Origin: Burhinus oedicnemus
Taxonomy: Eukaryota > Chordata > Aves > Charadriiformes > Burhinidae
Length of the DNA: 64,000 nucleotides
Assembly: GCA_008921705.1 (NCBI GenBank)
Contig: VFFE01007518.1
Location: 6,669 to 70,668, forward strand
Direction of reading: 5' to 3'
Positions within the stretch are counted from its first letter, which is position 1, and every line of letters begins with the position of its first letter. The notes below the pieces were generated by a model. The model did not search any database. It was not told the DNA's origin and saw nothing but the letters and a program-made list of their open reading frames with translations. The translations under genes and the position numbers were made by a program. Of the stretch, positions 13,111-27,717 are shown piece after piece.

Positions 13111-16100
13111 AAATTCAGCCAAGAAAATTCTGTCTTTCTACACAGGAAGTTTAATTGTGTGAGAAGAACTGCATTTATTTCACTTCAGTTTTGATCTTGT
13201 AGTTTTAAAAAAGGTGTGTTAAAAACACCAGCATCATGCAACCCTTATATGAGGCACCATTTATAAGTAGTTGCATTTAGAAGATAACAAAAAAACCTCT
13301 TCTGTGCTTTTTCACAGTAGACTCAAATAGACTAGCATCTCAGAAGAAGAGTACTCTGTCTCCATGACACCTTGAAATATCCAGTTACCATAGTACCCAC
13401 AATTTTAAAGGATTGGTCATTCCAAACAGATTAGCAGGAACATGAAGAAACCAATACAGAATGTATTTAAATGTTCCAGTATCCTATTTTTCTGGGTAAC
13501 GGCAAGTTTTTACCAGATAACAAGGGCTTTGTTTAATGGCTTTGTTGGTTACTGTTCCCTTTGTCGTAGCATGTATGAAAAAAACTGAATTACATGATGA
13601 AAAAGATAAGCAATAAGTTTTCTTTGAGGATATTTATAGGTACAGTTTTTAAAGCACATCAGCTCAGAAAACCAAAATAACTCTTCTTTATTTATCTGTT
13701 AAATTCTACCCTAACAAATATTTCAAAGGGTCTGCCTATGCAACCTTTTACTGATAGTTATAAGCAAACTGAGTGCATCTCTCAGACAATCAGAGGCTAT
13801 AGATATTTCAGAAGCTCTCTATCCTATTTGGAGCTGCTAATTTTTAGATCCAATAATAAGTAATTACTTAATTCATTATTAGATACTTTATACTTTTTTA
13901 CTTCAATTCCCATAGAAACGTCGTGCAGAAGGATAAACCATTTGATGAAGAATATGGGTTATCCTTCAGAATGGTGATTTTAAGTTGAGAAGCGATAACT
14001 CTGGACAACATCCTGGCAAAAAGAAAATAGGATCCTCCAGACTTGGACATAAAGGACAATGAAGAGAAATAGAAAAAAGATCCAATAAAATATACTGAAT
14101 GGTTGAAACTGCTAGTGAAAGTAGTGAAGTAATGGTCTAGCATCCATATTTTAAGAAGCATGATGAAAGAGTACAGTTACTGAAGAAAAGGCATTGACAG
14201 ATAATATACTAGCTTAAAGAAAGTCTTTACAGTAGAGGCTGTAGAAAGCTTGATACATTTAGATCATCAGAGTCTCAAAAGTTTTAAATTAGTATCTTCA
14301 CAAGTATTTCACCAACGATGATTATTTAAAGAAATTCAGGAGATGTTAGTTGGTAGAAATTAAATTTTGTGACAACATACATATTTTTGATAGAGCAGGC
14401 TGGTAATTGTTGCAGCATCTGCCAAGGGAAATAGCAAATTCTTTGTCTTTTGATAGCTTCAAGTTAACAGGGACATAATTTGTTCGCGTAGTCTTTTGCC
14501 CCGCAGAAGTTGTTGGGCTCATTTTCCATAACATCTGAAGAATGACATTTTAAAGGTGTTACTAAAGTTTTAATTTTTGTTAAAAAATTAAAGATCTTGA
14601 GTTAGACTGGAATCTTATCTTATAGATGGGCATTATTACTGGCCTTGATCTTACAAAGGCTCACACAAATGCTTTATTTTACACATTTTGTAATTAGTTG
14701 GTCCCTCACAATATATGCAGGGATTAAGAGCTGCTGAAGGAAGTTCGCCAGTAATATTTAAGTGAAATGATGACCAATTTACTTTTCTTAATTAAGTGAT
14801 AGGAAGGTAAGGCTGAAGTTTTTAGCTTAGAGATCCCTGCAAAGAGCTGGACTTGCAACATGAAGTTATATGTAAATATTTGTTGGCATAGGCTGGTAAG
14901 AGTGAAATGAAGTCAAGCTTTTGGTTTCTGTCTGAGTTTTCAGATGAGTGTTCATCTCCAGGTACCACAGAATACCAAATATATCTGACTCATCTTGCCA
15001 CATGAAAAGTAAATGCCAGTGTATTTCCAGACTCTGCCCTGCAAAAAACCTGCAATTCTTTTTTTCCTTTTTAATCTGCCAAAACAACTACCAAATTGAC
15101 TTTGCTACACAAGTAAAGATTTCATGTAATTCTTAGTGTAGTAGCAGTTTTATTTAACCTACACAACCCTAAATAGTTTGTGTGTAGAAGACAAGAAAAT
15201 ATTTAATTCCCACAGCAATTGAGAGCAAGAAAGTGTCATAAATTACCAGAGACTGTTGGCTTAGGCATGATATAGATAGTAAAGAGCTTCCTCACTAGTG
15301 GCTGGGGTGCCTAGCTCTGCAACTAGCTCTTTAACTTCTGGTTGGATAGATTGTAGGGCACATTAGCAAAGATAATTTGTACTGGGAAGTGTAAGTTTAA
15401 TTTGATTCTGGTTTAAAGCAAAATAATTGCATATAAGCTCATAGTATTATACCACCCATGCATAAAAATTAAAGAGCTAGTTATGCAGAAAGTTCAATTG
15501 CTAGTTTAGAGCTTTTGGACTGTCTAATGGAAACCGGGCTTATTACACGCAGAACACTCCTGATCAAGCGTGTACAAATGTCTTGGTATGCCTCTTACAC
15601 AGGAGAAATATAAAATGTGTGCTTTTTACTATAAATTATTGAAAATTTAACTGAAATATTACACAGGAAATAAAATAGCCTTTCTCATTTACAGCTTCTG
15701 GGTATGAAAAGTAGAGACAAGTGACCAGAAAATTACTTTAGTTGACCCCAAATTGTCAAATTCATAAGCACAATTGAAATAGAAAATCCTGCTGTGCAAT
15801 CAAGGCACAGATTCTGAAATTCAGAGTACCTGGCAGGTGAGCTGCCAAGGGTCTGCCTGGCTTTTGGAATAAATGAAAGAAATCTATGGGCTTCCTCATC
15901 CTTTTGCCAATTGGCAGTAGTTCCTAATGGGATATTCTCTTGATCTGGAATTGCAGCAACACAGGAGCTCTTAAACTCACATATCAACTCCTCACAAAAA
16001 TTCACACCACGACTGTTCTGGATAAGGCAAGTAGCCAAGTGTGTACTGCTGGCCTTTGAGGGTTTCCTCATACATTGGGAGCATTTAGTTGCTGCTCAGG

Positions 16101-19100
16101 GAAGCCAGTGTAACACACACGTGCATAGCAAGAGTCAGGAGCTCAAGTCTGTTCTTCGCACTGTAAGCATTTAACATGTTATTGTGCCTTGAAATTATAG
16201 TAACCTCATCAGCCCTTTTTCACATGCTCGGCATTACCAAAAAAACCCCATTATTCCAGCAGCCTAAATTCAATAGATTTTAGTTCTTCTTTATGAGGTG
16301 TTTTCAAACCTGATAATTTCACAAACATCGGCAAGTTTGGCTGATGGTTACCTGAAAGAAAAGTGAGTAACTAGTAGTATAAACTGGAGAGCAATTAGTG
16401 AGGACTGGCAGATGGCAACTGAGCACAGGACTGACAGTGGAAAACCGCCGAGCAGACAGCAGTGCTTACAGTGATGACAGATTGCCTGGCTAGAAAAAAG
16501 CCTGAACACTCTTGTGTTGTTTTCCCCAGTGTTTTAATGGTGGACACAGAAGTTCAAATTTAGCTTTACATGCATCTTTTGGGGAGATAATCTATACTGA
16601 ACAGAATACGTACATCATATATATTTTTCTGTCATCAGAATATAACCCTTTCTGCTATGACTCCGATGTTCAACAGAAGTCGGCAATGACACAGGGAGTA
16701 CAACTTCACTGTGGGTGCTTCTAAAAATAAGACGACAATTACAATACATAAAATAAATTAATACATAAAAAAAGAGTTTTCTAAGAAAATTTTGTATTCC
16801 TTAAAAGTGTAATTCACTGGCTGGCCTCATTTGTCCACTTATTCCAGATAACCTTAAGACAGACCTGACTCCATGCTCCCCAGTTCTTTTGAGATGCAAG
16901 TTCATCCATAGTGTCTATGTACAGACTAAAGAAAGAGACTCCAAGATTTGTCATAGTTAGATCACCTGTTCCCAGTTGACTTTATTAGCATTACAGTACT
17001 TCTCAACATTCCTCATTTGAAAGGAAAATATTAGTTACACCGTTAATGATTCTCCTGTTTCTTTTAAACTAAATCAATTCACGCTCTCTTTAATCTTATG
17101 CATTCTGGTGTGATGAAAGCCTAAAAATGACCTTTGTTGTTTCCAAAACCAAAGTGAAAAACAGCAGCAGTTCAGGTAGTTCTGTAAGTACTGGGCCAGG
17201 AAATCTGTCAGCCATCAAATTTGATTTCTCTTTATCGAAATTCAAGAGGTATCATATGGTCTTTAGTGCTGATCTTAAAAAGTATTTTTACATTTCATAT
17301 ACAGGTCCATTTTCACTCTCCAAAAAACTGTAATCTAATCTTGTTATTGTTTTTCATTTATCGTTTCTATTGAACAGCTAATTTACAAAACTTTGGTACT
17401 ATTTTCCTTGGCTAAACAATAGATACTTCAAGTCCTGGCTGCTTCTTGAGCATATTTTACTCTCTCTTTCCTATAATACATGATTTTACCTGTGATAGGG
17501 GTAGGTTTAATATTATTTTGGTGCTGAAGATCCTTGAATTAGAATACAAATGTCTCAGTTGTTTCTCTCTGACTTTCTTAAATGCCTTGCCAGTCAGAAA
17601 CAGACTTTCACTAATTATATCACCTTTCTAAATGTTAGTGTCATCAATATTACAGCTGTTTGCTGTCCATTCTGCTTATTTATGCCACTTTAGCCCATGC
17701 TGTATCTTTCTTAAGTGGACATATCTTTCTGTATAAACTAAAATACAGTGTGAACACAAGAAAAAAAATTAAATACTATTTTTAAATTATCGATGGATAG
17801 CTGCTGCAGTAATGAGTTTATAAATTATCCTTATTGTTTATTAGACATATTTCTAATGGTTTTCATTTAGCGTAAGACTTGTAGCATGTTTATATTTTTT
17901 AATTAAATTAATTCAATAAAATTTCTGTAAACATACAGCTTAGGAATTTGAAATCTGATTTCTGTTAATAGTTTATGATATTTATCCGTGGTTCACAATT
18001 TCTGTCATAAATCAACTGTGCAAAACTGGTTTAGAAGAAAACAAGGAAAAAGTTGTTGAAAGCTATCAGAAAGAAAAAGTTGGTATTACTCTCCAGCTCC
18101 AGGGTGGAAAAATACCAACCCTGAATTATCACAAAAATATATTTTGCTAGGCGAAAAACCTTTATTCATAGAATTACTTTTTATGAGCAAATGCCAATTC
18201 TATGATGTAGAGGAACCAGAGAAGTATGACCTCCCAATTAGTTTGGATTGAATTTTCATTCATAAATTATATTTAAACAGCAAGCTGTATATTTAAACAA
18301 GTAAGACACATTCCTGGCCTACTTGTATGTTTACATCTAAATGCATGCTAAGTGGTTTTGTAAAGGCACACAAACTGATCTGTTATATCTATAAATCCTG
18401 TAGACATCTAGTATTTCGAGTAGATGTGGCCTTTCATCTTCATTTTCTGTCTGTTAACAAATCCTATGTTTTAAAGAAAAGCTTTAAAACATTCAAACAA
18501 TTTATGTTTGAAAGAAGAAATATATTTAAGTCAATGTTAACTCCAAGTCTGCATCATGTCTTTGACAGCTGTCATCCCTGAAAAATAAACAGTTATGTAG
18601 CCAAATAATTTCTGTTTATTGTAAATGCACAAAACATTGTGCACGTGGGAATCTCTATATCTCAGTTTTTCCTTGGATCTTCTCCCAGAAGAAAGACATT
18701 ATACACCTACATTGCTCTTGTAACCGTATGCCTAAAATCAAATGCTTCACCTTAATTAGAAACAGAAAAGAACAGGATGATGAAACACAACCCTAAAATA
18801 ATTGTAATCTAGTATTAGAGACTGCATAGATAGTACTATAGATTTTCACTCTGAATTTTACTAAAACGCTGTTGTCGTCTTTATAACATGATAATGTATG
18901 GAATTAGGAAGGAAATGGATGGAAATAACTAGGTATGATCATTGATAAAAATATAGTTATGGAAACAGCTGTAGTATGGACAATGCTGAGAAAGAAAGAG
19001 ACATAAAGTTTACCTTCAGGGTGATGAGTAGACAGGTAGCAAGGCCATCAAGAGCAGAAAGATCTACTTGTGGACTATTCAGCAAGGAAGACACACCTTT

Positions 19101-22100
19101 CCTCAGCCCCAGTTTGTGTTGTTTTAAGCTTTTCCTCTCCACACTAGCTTTTCTGCAGCTTCCAGGCAATTCAAGGTAAACAATTTGATGCAACCTGGGG
19201 TGAAATTTCGTATCAGAAATGTATCAGGCTGACTCCTCATCTCTGTGAAAGACGGAAAAAAATGGTACATTTCAATTTTATTAGATTCCACATTGCACTT
19301 TTGGGAGCTTGATGCCTTCCTTATCCTTCATTTTTGCACTTTAATATTAGTTCTGTTTGCACACTACTTCAAGTTTTCCTTTTGACAAAGAAACTGCCAG
19401 TATTATTTTTAGTATTTTCTTTTAACTGCTTAATCCCTTGTTGGACAAGGGTTTGGCATTTGGGAAATGAAGAGACACAGGAGCTTCAAATCTTAATAAA
19501 AGTTTCAGGTTAACAATACCACAATAACAATAGAATATTAAAAACCAAATTGTTAGAATGCATGAAAGTTGTGCTCCTATTGTATGTTTCTTCTTCTACT
19601 GCATTTTTTTTTCTCTTGTTTTCTTTTTCCATGATATTGGTGCATAATTGTTCCCTTCCCTCATTCTTCTGCATTCATTTCCAGTTCTTAAAGATGCAGT
19701 TGTGTGGTGTGACTCTGGCACCCAGAAGGTATTATATGGCCATCTTTATTCAATTGCAGATTGGCAGAAGGTGATAGGGCAATCTGGGGAAATATTACAA
19801 AATTTTTGCCTTGCTTTGCCTTAAAAAGCTCATTTCTGGTCAGGGGCTGCTTGAGCAGTTAAACCTTGAGTTCATTTGACCCCTTTGTGTGTTCTTGTGT
19901 TTTGCCCTGGAATTCACCTCCTAGCCAAAAATATACGCCAGCATCACACTGCCAGATTCTCTTCTATCTGGACAAATTTGCAAATAGACTTAAATGGGCT
20001 GAGCTCTGTTAAATATTCCCTCCTCTCTTATCTGTAAACTTTGAACCACAGTTGCTTTGAGTTTCTGTAACTTCTTTTGATTAGGAAAAAAGAGTATCAT
20101 ACTTTTACCCTTTTATATAAGCTCAAGAAATCTTCTGGAAGGTCACTGGATTTATAGGTATTTGTGGAGAATAACTGATGAGAGAGATAGAGTGGAGGTG
20201 ATGAGAGAAGTCAGTTTAAGTCATACCTAAGAGTCACAGAAGATAAGCAGAATGTCACTGCAGTCCTCAAGAAGCATGGTGAAGGACCAACTATTTTACC
20301 AAAGGGAGAATTCTTCTTGAAACTTCTTATATCATTTCATGAAAAGATATTTAAATTATTTTTAAAATAAGTAACTGACCTTTTGCAGTTATTCCTCTTT
20401 TGGTCAATCTGGGAATATCGTATCACTCACCTCATCCCTTCACACTTACGAAGAAATAATAGCCTTACAATGTATGTCTTCAGTGTAATAAGGTTTATTG
20501 CACAGTGGAGAGCAGCAAGTTTTTATAAACAGAAAAATATTTCTTTTTGGAATAGGTAATGCTATTTCCATCATCATTTTGCATTGAAAATGATCCCTGC
20601 ATTTAATTGTTATTCCTTTTTCATACTGGCCACCTTCACGTAAGAGTAGCACAGCTTTCACTACTGGGAAATCACTGAATTTCCAGAGGAAACACGCTGG
20701 GTTCTTAACTCTATAAATATGCATAAATTTTCACAAAAATTTGCACAGGTCATAAAAGAAAATGAGTAAACCAGGTGTTACTGAATTCCAGAGTCAATAC
20801 ATGGTTATACACAAAATAAAAATCTTTGGTTTCTTTTAATGTGATCTCACATGTTTATTACAGTCAAATGAATCTGGATTTTTATAGTGTTTAACTATTT
20901 TTTAAATCTTTCAAAGTCACCATCAGTCTAATTTCTCTGTAACTATGTTCAGAGGTAAAAGTATAACTAGAGTACAATCAAACTTCGTAGTTTTTAAAGG
21001 TGCCACTAATTATAAACATTAAAACAGCTTTGCACATTAAATGTTATAACTGTGTTACAAACAGAAGCAGAGAAAAGCTCATAATTTTTCTCATGTATTT
21101 TTCCAGCAAAATTTTCAAGCTGATATAATGTGATATGCTTTTTAGCAATGATTAGGGATTCACATCACTGAGACTTCTTGACGGAAAGGGAGTGCAGAGA
21201 CAATCAGAAGTATTTATTTTCTTATCAAATCATCTCCCACTATCTGACCTATGGTAGCTGACCACATATTTTCTCTCAACCTGACGTAATTGTGAAGCAA
21301 AGCGCATTAAGCTTAAGCTGCAAATATGTTTTGTTCTTAAGTGTAACATAGCCAGCAGAAACTGCAGTCTGATTTACAAAAAGAAAATAAACAAATGAAA
21401 TTATACAGATTACCTAAGCAACAACTGAAATCTATAACTACTTTGAAAGTATAAAAAGGAAAAAAAAAAAAAGATGTCTCTGTACCAGTGATTTAGAGAG
21501 AAGAAGCAGCAGATTGGAGGGAGCACAGAAAAGGAGAGGGAGTTATTAGGAGAAGCTTACTTGCCTGCAGATCCATTAGTTTCCACCACAGTGATGGCTG
21601 AAACATTATTGTCTGAATCATTTTAAACTAGCTTGCAAAAGTCATTATAAAATGCACAAACGTATACTGGCAGGAAGATGGACTGACCACATGGCTTAAT
21701 AAGTCTTTTCTATCTCTACCTTGTCATTTCTGTGAATATCACGGTCAATTGAAATTGCATGGGGAAATCTAAGAAAGACTGCTGATAAGGAAAATATCAA
21801 ATGGATGCCTCATGTACGTATTTTAAGGCATCAGTATGTAATAATAGAATTCAACCAAAAGTTTAGTATCTGTTATTTAGATTCCTTCCACTTATGAGAC
21901 AATTACTGTGCTTGCATAAAGTATACGGGAGGCAGGGGGGGGAAGTGATTTAATCAGTCTAGGTTTTCCACTAGAATTAGAAACATTCCCAATAATAGCA
22001 GCCCAAAATTCAAATATCAGTCCCTGAGGAATTTTGCAGTTCCCTCAACAGTCAAGTCAGAAACGGAGGTAAATATTGAAATAATAATAGGAAGGAGCAG

Positions 22101-24057
22101 ACAGTCTAAGTTTTCCAAGCTTTTGTGTGTCTGTCAGTTCTAGGGCAGGACCACAGGCTCTTCTCTGGATTCAGTGGTGGGTCTGCTTATGCCAGTGCCA
22201 TTTGTAGCACACTGGTGGCAGCTTGCAGGCTGTACTTGGAGCCCTGAATAGACCACTCCAGTGAAAGGAGAAGATTGATGATGTTGTGCAGTGATCAGGA
22301 AAGCTGGATCATGGGTTGTTCCCGAGGAAATCAGAGGCTCTGAGAAGATAACTGAGGGAACCTACACAAAAGATCTCCAGGGCACAGCATGTGAAGCAAT
22401 GCAAAAACCAACAGAGAGTCAGTGGTGACAAAACTCACACTCATTTAAACCTGAGGAGCCCTCCAGCAGCTCTTAAACTATGATACAAATATCACTTGTT
22501 GCATAGGAACTATGATGAAATTCAAAGGCTGAAGTAAGAACCTGTATGGATAAAAAATGATAAAGATGTTACCCAGCTGCTTGCAAGTTGTGATACAGCA
22601 GCTACTGCAGCTGGAGAACTGTTGGAAAGGTGGAGGCCTTGTGAAATATTTGTGGAGGCAGAGGATGAATTCTCATTTGCTGGGTACTGGCACCAGAGAA
22701 ACCCACTGTGTAGACACCTTAGAAGTGGGATTGTGCATAGATTTCATTTTGTCTCTGTATTTAATAATTATGTGCTAAGAGACAGGAGTTACTATTGATG
22801 GGATAAGGGCATGCATGACATTTTATTTTTCAGGCTTTATACAAAGATTTATATTGAGAAAATAAAGATACAGTGAAGACTTTGGATAGCATCTTTAACA
22901 TTGAATGTGACAACAAAATACTGTTGCTTTTTTGTTTTCTTGGTGTGCGGTCTTGTTGCATATGTATTGTTATGCCTTACAATGTATATCCAAAGAATAA
23001 AAAGTAACATATTTTTGGCTACTTCTCGTAAATGTTTAATTTACATCCTAAATATGAACATCTGTTTCAAAAACATTTTGGATGTAATTGTCATTTTAAT
23101 AAGCCAATGTTTAAGGGTTACTTAATATCTGTTATTTTGCTCTTCCTTCAGCATTTTTCTCTATAGAGGGGATGTTTGGGTACTAGAAAACTACAAGCAA
23201 AATTATGGACACAAATTAAGAACAAGATCTGCCATTCCATATTGACATAAAGAAGCACTTCCCAGAAACCTGACACCTAGAAAATGCATTCGGGTTTATC
23301 CTCCACATCAATGGAAATGAGTGCATAAATATCTTGTGGTGTGAAAAGTAGACAGTGATGTTTAAAATGAGTTTACTGTTGGTCACACCTTATATCAACA
23401 CTACAATACAAGACACGGTTCTGGATAACTCACAGATGGTGAGGACACTTTTAACATGAATGAAGATGCAAAAACCCACCGTACTAAACTTTAGCATGTC
23501 AGTTATACAACTAATGTCTGTAAAGTACATAATTACATGACAAACCTTAAAGGTATTTACCAAAGCTCCTTAAACTTTGCAGAATGGACAAGTAAAAGCT
23601 GGAGCAAATCCTTAACATGTTTCTGGGTTTTGGAATGTCATACTCCAAAACAGAGAGAAATTGATCCTGTATTTAGTTAAAGAAGTAGGAAATTTTGAGG
23701 AGGTCCTTTCCAGCACTCTCTTCTGTGCTTTCTATTCTTTCTGTGCAGAGAGAAAAATGGTGCCTCATATTTTTAGTCCATGTTCCAAGTATATTTCGGC
23801 ACTACACCATAGGAAGCACCCTTGGGGAAGGAGCTTGGTCTGAGAATACTGCTTTGAAGTATGCGAAGGGAGAAATAAGATAAGAAGTGGCAGTACCGAC
23901 TGACTGGAACAGACAGTTTCGCTTTGAAAAGGCAGTAGAAGATTCCCCATCACTTCAAGTTTACAGATCAAAATATATTTCTTTTCCAAAGATATGCTTT
24001 TCTTGGGGTAAAGTTCTATGGTCTGTTCTTTGAGTTTTGTTATTTTAAATTGTAGGG

Positions 24058-24122
24058 TGTTTTTTTGTTGTTTTTTTTTTCTTTTTTTTTTTTTAGAAAT
24101 CGCAGATAATAACAGATAATAA
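24058..24122. repeat. T-rich tract plus 10-bp tandem pair
   Basis: A T tract interrupted by single G or C (24058-24094) is followed by two exact copies of CAGATAATAA (24103-24122). Both look like slippage products. Confidence 0.85.
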
Positions 24123-26483
24123 CAGAGAAAAGCATACTTTCAGCTCAGAGGTATGGTGAGTAGTTATGTGAATTCTGTACAATCTATTAAAGGTATCTCA
24201 AACTTACAAGAAAATTATACCCATTTAGCTCAGCTAAGCAATATAGGTATAAGGAGTTACAAAGTATAAGAAGCATTGAGGAGTTGATGCAAAGTCAACC
24301 AAGACAAATAGAAAACTTTCCAATCATTCAGTATGCCAGGTACTGGCAGAAAAACCTGTATAAAGCCATCCTACGTAGATGGATGCATGCACTCAGAGAT
24401 GAAGGAAACATAAAAATGTCTGTGATGGGTTGTTGTTATGCCTCTTTCTCAACGTCCACGCATGTCTATAGAGGCAATAATAACAACAGCACCTAGAACT
24501 GAAGACAAAAGCAGTGAAGTCACCATCTGGGTGCAGGCAGCCTTGACCAATGTGCCTTCCAGATAATAAGTATGAAAGATCTTTTAGGCAACTGTACCAG
24601 AAAATCTTATTCAGCCAGGTATTCAAGCCAGAAATAAAAACATGTCCTTCCATCTTTCTATCAGGACATATATTTCTAGCCAGTGGCACGGACATCATGA
24701 GGTAATGAGTAGGGTACCTCTAGTATACTGTGAGATCCAATATCACTATCCAGATCGCTGAACTCTGCTGCAACTCTGGGAAAACCAGAAGAGCTCCTTA
24801 ATGGTGTACTATCCTGATATGACAAAATCAAAAGCAATTGAACTGCGAGTTACTGCTTCGTAACTATAAAGTCACTGCTGATGGCTGTGCGCCTGTGATC
24901 TATCAGGCTGCCCCACTCAGCGACAGAAAGGATTTCTGTTTAACTACCTTCTTGCTTCTAGCTTACCGACTGTCATGTTCCTTAATCGCTTACTACAGTT
25001 AAAAGTTGATATTTTAGCCATGGATCTTATACTTTCAGGAGTGCTTTGTAGAGAAATACTCAATTTTATTCTGGCCTTGTTTATTACTCCCTCAAAAATG
25101 AATTGTTCACCATTAGTATGGAAATCCTGATTTGATAGAACTATGGCAACCATGTAGCCCTGTAATACAATATTCCATTACTATTAACAGGCCACAGTTT
25201 TGTGCTGAATTTGCAAGGCTTTGGGACAGAGGCTAGTCAGGGTTGCGCTACTTGAACTTCTAAGCTCCCTGCAACTTTGTTTTACTCAGCTTAATTGTGA
25301 TAGCCTTTTCTCTAATTGAACTATGGTTAATTTGTTTTCCTTTTGTTTATCTTTGTGTGGTACAAACAATGCTTTATATAGATTGCAGTAAAACCAGTTA
25401 TTCTATGTAGAATGAGACATTAATGACAGCATAACGATGCAGTGTAGAGAACTACTGGGCTGGCCCTAGAGAAGAAGAGACACAGGAGGCAGGGTAAAGA
25501 AGCACAGACACTGGATGGGGTACAAGCTTGGCACTGGAGACCCCACAGCTATGAACAGCTCACCAATGGTTAATCAAAGAAATGTAGACCTGCAGCTAGG
25601 CACAGTTAGTTTTAGGGGTAACAAAGACGGCAAAGAAATAGTATCTTCCACAATTAAAAGGCACATTATATTGCAAATTCAGACATAGCGTGGAGCTGCA
25701 GATCAATGAAAAATGAACAAAGGTGTAAAAGCGTATTAGCAAATGTCTAAAAATGATCCCAAGTGGATCCTAGAGGGAGGGAGAAAAAGCCATCAACACG
25801 AACATCATGTTTCTCCTGGTGAAGGACTCGGTTGCTCGGTAACACCCCCCAACTTCCACCGCCAGAGTGAAACCACCAACCACACAGTGCAGAGGAGCAG
25901 GGAGAGTGGGCACAAAACCAGAAAGAGGGGAGGAAACTAAGCATGTAAGCTGCATTGTTATTCTTTCTTTTTCTGTAGCAATTAAATCTGCACTAATAAT
26001 GATTACACTCTTCAGATTTCAGTTATACTAACAGTAAATTCTTGGCTGTACTTGTCTACAAGGTATGCTTCTACTTTGCCTGTAAACAAGATGTTGAGCA
26101 TAATACTGTATTGCCTCAGGGTAATTCAAATGAGTCACCGATCGTGGGCCTTAATCATGTTGTGCAGAAATAAAGAAAGCAGTCGTTCCAAATTACTTTC
26201 TTGTATGACTCCACAATCTGTTGCCTATTATGATCTAGTCTGGTTTTGGGAAGCAGCTTGTCAATGCAGATACTTTTTCTCCCAGAGACACTGTGTATCC
26301 ACAGGATGACAAAACACTCCGACAAGATTGGAAGAGGAATGAAAGAAACGCCAAGGGAGAACAACAAGGAGGTTAGGCTATTTTTATTCGGGATTTTTGG
26401 AAAATTAGAACTTAGGGGATATAGGAAACAAACAGATGTTGGGAGAATAGTAGGGGTTTTGGCTAAGATACTGTGTCCAGGGG

Positions 26484-26512
26484 AAAGAAAAAGAAAAAGA
26501 AAAAAAAAAAAA
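26484..26512. repeat. (GAAAAA)n purine tract
   Basis: About three GAAAAA-type units run into a pure A run. The polyphenylalanine stretch of the minus-strand open frame covering this site (26155-26553) comes from this tract, so that frame is not called a gene. Confidence 0.85.
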
Positions 26513-27285
26513 GGAGGTTTGAAAGCAAAATCTTTTAGTGTAAAGTAGGGCAAAGCTTTAAGCCAACCAGGAGGAGTTCTGGGAAGATAAGCTATGTGTG
26601 GAGTGCTGAACTCTATGTCTAGGACCTGGGCTTCTGGTAGTTTATACTATTTAATTACTTGCACATCCCCACCACAACTTTAGCCATGTCAGTTAACATT
26701 CTCACAAACAACAAGTAGGCACTGATCAGGGAACAGCACAGAAAACCCACTGTTCCCAGAAGGCAGAATGGATGAGGCCACCCTGCTTGGAGGAAGGTGG
26801 GGAGATAAAAGAGGGGTTGAAGCATATGATGGCAGGCTCTGACACGTCGCCCCCTGCACAGAGAAGTAGCTTAGACTTAGGTCTTCTTTGTGTACTAGTC
26901 TAGATGCAGCCAGACATGCCAGCTGAGACTCCTGAGAAGGAAAAAAAAAAGATTCTGTTTTGCTTTGGATTCCTTGGAAGAGCAGACGTTATAATGGGAT
27001 GCACAGGATAATGACTATTTAAAAAAGTACCTGGGAAGACTGGTATACAGCTGTGGCTTGCAGAAAGTTAAATTTGGCAAAGGTCACACAGTACTAGTTC
27101 ACACAGATCTAGGAGTAGCTATTGTTTGTTCCATGATGCAAAATTTGTTTAGATGTCCAGAGCAAGTCAGAGCTATCGCAGGTGGCCTTTTTTAAGGAGA
27201 GTAGATCACATCATACAAGCACAACTGGATTTGCAGCTGAGTAACTTGGAACTCTATGTACCAGAACTCTGATTTTTATTCTGTC

Positions 27286-27330
27286 TGTGATTTTCACAGA
27301 GCATAATATCTGTGTACTCTGAAAATCACA
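27286..27330. repeat. 11-bp inverted repeat
   Basis: Arms TGTGATTTTCA (27286-27296) and TGAAAATCACA (27320-27330) are perfectly complementary across a 23-base spacer. The bases flanking the spacer (CAGAG and CTC) add partial pairing. No terminator or protein-binding role can be claimed. Confidence 0.8.
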
Positions 27331-27717
27331 ATGCAGCTTCAAAAGAATTAGATGCCTGTTTAATATACTGTTACAAGAACACTGTGAAAATCTGTCAGGA
27401 CGTTTTGAATATGAGTGATTACTTGTTATAGCAGTAGAGGAAGTGCAGAAAAATATCTAAACAACTACTACTACTTTTTTCCAAAATTATAATTTAGGAA
27501 AAAAATAAGTAAAAAAAAAAAAGTGTTGAGTCTATAAATCAAACCCCATGATTTGATTAGCCTTTATTTTCCAAAAGAATCTGAGTTGCTTAGGCAGTGC
27601 CCATTTTCATTTTTTCAAACACAGCCTTTTTTGGGTGATCCCAAATCTGTTAGATTAATATTTATTTTCAAAATAATTTTAACATATTATCCTAAGAGAA
27701 AACAGACAAAACAAAAA

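Larger units (their letters stand above)
8096..18000. other. AT-rich non-coding stretch with simple repeats
   Basis: No gene or transposon was recognised. The stretch contains a near-palindrome at 8865-8890, an 18-bp tandem duplication at 10369, a polypurine tract at 10911-10990, a (TTTG)10 microsatellite at 12735 and T-rich runs at 13084-13110. A 112-codon minus-strand open frame (15733-16071) has no recognisable motif and is not called a gene. Confidence 0.6.
18001..27717. other. AT-rich non-coding stretch with simple repeats
   Basis: No gene or transposon was recognised. Small islands of higher GC occur around 22.13-22.45, 24.5-24.9, 25.74-25.95 and 26.55-26.9 kb, with open frames of 60-100 codons on one or both strands but no recognisable domain. 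A T-rich tract (24058), a GAAAAA tract (26484) and an inverted repeat (27286) are listed separately. Confidence 0.6.

Noticed and set aside
15733..16071. 112-codon minus-strand frame of mixed composition
   Set aside because: No recognisable domain and no flanking exon or promoter evidence. It was kept out of the gene list.
21935..21942. Run of eight G
   Set aside because: A single G run without partner runs cannot form an intramolecular quadruplex.
26155..26553. 132-codon minus-strand open frame
   Set aside because: Its start region is polyphenylalanine from the GAAAAA tract and the rest shows no motif.
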